DNA of 17,931 nt from CAZLFA01 sp964558665 (GTDB taxonomy: Bacteria; Desulfobacterota; Syntrophia; Syntrophales; PHBD01). Numbering within the stretch: the first letter of the stretch is position 1; each line of letters opens with the position of its first letter. Of this stretch, positions 15,630-17,931 are shown one piece after another. Under the pieces are notes generated by a model, which was not told where the DNA came from, searched no databases, and saw nothing but the letters and a program-made list of their open reading frames with translations. The position numbers were made by a program, and so were the translations under genes. Location: assembly GCA_964558665.1 (NCBI GenBank), contig CAZLFA010000076.1, positions 1-17,931 of the forward strand, read 5' to 3'.

Positions 15630-15664
15630 GCCTCAGAGGGTGACAGTCGACGGATATATATATG
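15630..15664 (+). repeat. Leader repeat, copy 1
   Basis: An approximately 35-base element with the core TGACAGTCGACGGATATA (15641-15658), preceded by the dyad CCTC-A-GAGG. A second copy lies at 16104-16139 with 16 of 18 core bases identical. Each copy sits about 60-75 bases before a strong ribosome-binding site and small gene, pointing to a shared operator or leader. Confidence 0.65.
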
Positions 15665-15740
15665 TGGGGAGGTTAATGTCGTGCGCTTCGAGAACGCAGC
15701 GAGAATGAATCAAAAAACATACAAAAAGGAGGATAAAGAC

Positions 15741-16097
15741 ATGGCGGACATATTCATCAGGATAAGCGAACCGAGGGCGATGCAGGCACTGGAGGGGTAT
15801 CGGAAGGATGCCCAGACCTACTTGGTCGAGAAGGCTATTGTGGATTATTTCGAGCGCAACAGTTCTCTCTCGATCAAAGACACGCTGAAAGCTGGCGGAC
15901 TCGCCGGAACCGGCAGAAAAAATGCTGGAAGGGGAGGAAACGGCAAGAAACCGAAGCCGCCCAAAAAGGAAAGGCGCCCTGTGCGAGAAGAGTTGCCTAC
16001 TCATGATCAAAGGGAAATCAAATCGGACGGCAGGGGGCAGGCTGAAATAGTCCAGGCAGCGAGGCGGGTTGTCGACGGAATGATAGAATATATTTAA
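15741..16097 (+). CDS. Small basic-linker protein with RHH-like N-terminus, possibly DNA-binding
   Basis: I chose ATG 15741 because AAAAGGAGG precedes it by about eight bases. An in-frame GTG at 15681, with GGGGAGG of its own, would give a 138-residue form. The 118-residue product begins with a short strand (MADIFIRISEP) and two helices (ALEGYRKDAQTYLVEKAIVDYFERN), an order compatible with a ribbon-helix-helix domain. A very basic, Gly/Pro/Lys-rich linker (residues about 53-80, NGKKPKPPKKERRP) and a C-terminal helix follow. It may be an accessory recombination or transfer protein or a repressor acting on the repeated leader element. The function is not established and I recognise no family. 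Confidence 0.6.
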   Translation: MADIFIRISEPRAMQALEGYRKDAQTYLVEKAIVDYFERNSSLSIKDTLKAGGLAGTGRKNAGRGGNGKKPKPPKKERRPVREELPTHDQREIKSDGRGQAEIVQAARRVVDGMIEYI

Positions 16098-16103
16098 AAA
16101 AGT

Positions 16104-16139
16104 GCCTTCAGAAGGTGACAGTCGTTGGATATAGTTATG
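16104..16139 (+). repeat. Leader repeat, copy 2
   Basis: Core TGACAGTCGTTGGATATA at 16116-16133, preceded by the dyad CCTTC-A-GAAGG. Compared with copy 1 the dyad arms differ but remain complementary. It is followed by GAGAG/CTCTC (16139-16158). Confidence 0.65.
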
Positions 16140-16201
16140 AGAGGGTTTGAAGGCTCTCTTAGATCAAATACTAAAATAGTATAACAAAGGAGGAAAAAAT
16201 C

Positions 16202-16585
16202 GTGACGGAAAAAATATAATCTGGGGATGTGACTTCGACAAGGGAGCGCGTGGGCGATGCGGGGATGCCGGTGATGTGCTCGTGTAAAACAAAAGTAGGG
16301 AAAATATATCGTCGGTTTAAAAAGTCGCAGAACGGATGTAGGAGGGTCCACGGGCCGGAGTACGAAAACTGGAACGACATGCAGGCTGACGAGGACCGGG
16401 AGTACCCTCTATATTGTGCCGCGGAAGTGGCTGAGAGGCTTGTCAATTATTTACGACAGAACACTTATGAGATGGTACGCCACCCGGAGGCCAAGGAAAT
16501 TGTTGAGAACATTAGGATGAAGCTCAAAATTATCGAAAGTGAGGTTGAGAAGGTGCTTGGTAAGGCCATAGGCGGTGCTGCATGA
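16202..16585 (+). CDS. Unrecognised small protein with an in-frame stop at codon 6
   Basis: A strong AAAGGAGG (16189-16196) points to GTG 16202, but that frame reads only MTEKI before TAA at 16217-16219. The same frame then continues without further stops from GTG 16229 to TGA 16583-16585, giving 118 residues. Either the gene has an early nonsense mutation, or MTEKI is a leader peptide and the main product begins at the weakly signalled GTG 16229 or at a Met 12 residues on. The product has CSCKTKVGKIYRRF near the N-terminus and a long helical C-terminus (AKEIVENIRMKLKIIESEVE) likely to form a coiled coil. Family and function are unknown. Confidence 0.5.
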
Positions 16586-16852
16586 AGCCCCTCGGCTATC
16601 AGATCGACAGATTTGTAATGGTGTGCGTGAAGTTAAGAACTATTCCCAAGTTTATGCAATAAAACGTCTAATGGGAAAATGAGTTGTGTAGACGCTTTGT
16701 AGACACTTTTTGTCTACACCTTACATCACGTAATAATTGATCTATTATCAATTTATAGATGTGTAGACGGGGGGGTAGGGGAAAAGCTTTTAAATAGATG
16801 TTTTAAGGAAAAGAAGTGGCACACGCCCCCCCTTGGGAAGGAAAAGAGATAT
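16586..16852. other. Candidate replication origin with iterons and an AT-rich dyad
   Basis: The element GTGTAGAC occurs at 16686-16693 and 16761-16768, as TTGTAGAC at 16697-16704, and inverted as GTCTACAC at 16712-16719. The dyad TGTAGACA-ctttt-TGTCTACA lies at 16698-16718. Between the repeats is an AT-rich block with AATTGAT-ctatt-ATCAATT (16735-16753). Iterons beside AT-rich DNA just before a replication primase gene are the standard layout of a Rep-dependent origin. Runs of seven G (16769-16775) and seven C (16826-16832) lie between it and the primase. Confidence 0.55.
16698..16718. repeat. Perfect dyad of the iteron sequence
   Basis: TGTAGACA and TGTCTACA are perfect reverse complements with a five-base CTTTT spacer. 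This could serve as an autorepression operator or initiator-binding site for the downstream primase/Rep. Confidence 0.55.
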
Positions 16853-17473
16853 ATGAGTCAGCTAGACATATTTCGGAAAGTGAAGCGCTATATGCCTTTC
16901 ATGGAGGTTGTAGCTTTAAATCTCAAAAAGGCAGCATGTTTTAATATTGACTTGCAACGCCCGGAAGATTTGATTGTGCGTGAACTCAAGAGCCTGAATA
17001 TTCGTTATGAAAATATACTATTCCGCCCAACCGTCGATTATGAACCTTATTATTTGATGGCCGATGACCTCGATCAAACAGCTGTCAAGCGCTATTGGAG
17101 AAACCCTGATGGTACATATCGCCCAGGCCGTATGATCACGGAAACAAGTCCTGGCAATTATCAAATGTGGATTCATTTTGACTCTCCAATGGGCATAGAA
17201 ATGAAGCTGCATTTCTTGTCTCTCATGGGTTCAGACTCCAGTGCCGGTCCGAAAGGCAGATTAGGAAGATTTCCAAGTTATACAAACCGTAAGCCAATAC
17301 ACTGCCGACCAGATGGATCTTTTCCCATGGCTCGTTTGATCTGGGTGGATTGGATGCATAAAGCTCAAAATCCGAGCAGCGATATATTTTATGAGGGAGC
17401 TAATGTCGAGATAAGCAAGCCTAGAGTTACACATCCGCTTTCTTTTCCAACAAGGGGGGGGCGTGTGTCCTAA
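16853..17473 (+). CDS. RepB-type DNA primase domain protein, N-terminal part (frame broken at G8)
   Basis: The start ATG 16853 is preceded by AAGGAAAAGAG. The 206-residue product has the signature of RepB-like primases of plasmids and integrative elements. YYLMADDLDQTAVKRYW supplies the acidic strand, ETSPGNYQMWIHF (residues about 97-109) is the highly typical central motif, and GSDSSAGPKGRLGRFPSYTNRKP (about 126-148) holds the Asp and NRKP blocks. Such primases start plasmid or ICE replication at an origin. The frame runs into eight G (17454-17461) and stops 12 bases later. The family's C-terminal helical domain continues in the overlapping frame 17463-17687; with seven G the two would be one protein of about 277 residues. 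Confidence 0.75.
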   Translation: MSQLDIFRKVKRYMPFMEVVALNLKKAACFNIDLQRPEDLIVRELKSLNIRYENILFRPTVDYEPYYLMADDLDQTAVKRYWRNPDGTYRPGRMITETSPGNYQMWIHFDSPMGIEMKLHFLSLMGSDSSAGPKGRLGRFPSYTNRKPIHCRPDGSFPMARLIWVDWMHKAQNPSSDIFYEGANVEISKPRVTHPLSFPTRGGRVS

Positions 17474-17687
17474 GGTTGTTAAAATGAGGACTGATTTTGA
17501 ATGTGGGGATGAGAGTCGAACAGATTTTCGATACACACTGTATTTATTGAGAATGGGTTGTTCCGATGATGATATCAAGAAGAGACTACTTAATGAACGC
17601 AAGAAATGGGAAAATCATATTGGTAGTCGGCGACTCGAGTCGTATTTGCAGAGAACGATAAATAAGGCGAGAAGCATTGTTGACTAA
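17463..17687 (+). CDS. C-terminal part of the RepB-type primase, displaced by +1 after the G run
   Basis: The frame encodes DESRTDFRYTLYLLRMGCSD and then DDIKKRLLNERKKWENHIGS, ending in YLQRTINKA. This is the helical C-terminal domain normally fused to RepB primase domains (S..D......LL..G.....I...L......K......Y..RT...A). It starts with a GTG inside the preceding gene and has no ribosome-binding site of its own; the eight-G run is an accidental purine tract. I read it as the second half of one gene split by one base in a homopolymer. That may be a mutation, slippage that makes expression variable, or a base-calling error. Confidence 0.6.
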   Translation: MCPKVVKMRTDFECGDESRTDFRYTLYLLRMGCSDDDIKKRLLNERKKWENHIGSRRLESYLQRTINKARSIVD

Positions 17688-17745
17688 AGCGGAAAAGAAA
17701 TATAGTCTGCCTTTCAGAAACCATAATCTAGGGGGAGGGTTGTGC

Positions 17746-17901
17746 ATGAAAGGCGGAATTTATTCGACGCAGAAATGCGCCATTTGTGGGAGTTCCTTTA
17801 CAGATAACCATAGAGATGGACTAGTATGTCGATCGCATAGTGAACAAAGGGCAAATCAGTTTATCGTCAAATTCCCCGGTAGTGTAAGATTTTTTGTGTA
17901 A
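17746..17901 (+). pseudogene. N-terminal piece of a zinc-ribbon tyrosine integrase, probably frameshifted
   Basis: The start ATG 17746 follows a very strong GGGGGAGGG (17731-17739). The sequence MKGGIYSTQKCAICGSSF continues to RDGLVCRSHSEQRANQFIV and matches the N-terminal zinc ribbon of a common phage-type integrase group. Its ligands are Cys11, Cys14, Cys28 and His31. After residue 51 the frame stops at TAA 17899-17901, just past a run of six T, where homologues continue into the SAM-like domain. Another frame after the T run reads CKFTKAYKR before it too stops. The gene is therefore probably broken, but the window ends 30 bases later, so the remainder cannot be judged. Confidence 0.5.
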
Positions 17902-17931
17902 ATTCACAAAAGCCTATAAGAGGTAGAAAAA

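Noticed and set aside
1..17931. CRISPR array or cas genes
   Set aside because: No regularly spaced repeat series was found; the only direct repeats are the two-copy 40-base unit, the two leader elements and the iterons.

Overview
The window looks like accessory DNA from an anaerobic bacterium, most likely a deltaproteobacterium in the broad sense (Desulfobacterota, Syntrophus/Smithella-like). That guess rests on the RecD2-type helicase, the style of the integrase fragments and the mixed base composition. No taxonomic marker is present, so it is a weak inference.

Left part (1-3050): the tail of an unidentified gene with an intrinsic terminator, a small GIY-YIG nuclease-like gene, then a leftward pair made of recD2 (SF1 helicase) and a small conserved-looking protein. 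This is the most chromosome-like part.

Middle left (3050-7250): a graveyard of mobile DNA. It holds a dead IS200-type element whose transposase has a stop codon exactly at the expected catalytic tyrosine, two C-terminal remnants of tyrosine recombinases, a truncated minus-strand gene tail, an intact-looking RHH antitoxin/RelE-like toxin pair whose toxin carries a CxxC...CxxC insert, and a GC-rich SEC-C zinc-motif gene. It ends at a copy of the 3' end of a tRNA-like gene, best matching tmRNA, which looks like an attachment site.

Centre (7246-13217, minus strand): a three-gene operon with a large Mod methyltransferase, a Res helicase-nuclease (start/stop overlap of one base) and an unrecognised 192-aa protein. 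The first two form a Type III-like restriction-modification system; the third is a candidate accessory or modulator.

Right part (13218-17931, plus strand): a candidate integrative plasmid/ICE-type module. It contains a possible structured RNA ending in a strong terminator, a GC-rich hairpin-dense tract, a complete tyrosine recombinase, two small genes each preceded by a copy of the same ~35-bp leader element, an iteron-bearing origin-like region, and a RepB-type primase split into two reading frames at a run of eight G. The window closes on the zinc-ribbon N-terminus of another integrase that appears broken. The most novel signals are the structured RNA/hairpin tract, the repeated leader element with an in-frame stop downstream, the origin/split primase, and the unknown third gene of the restriction operon.
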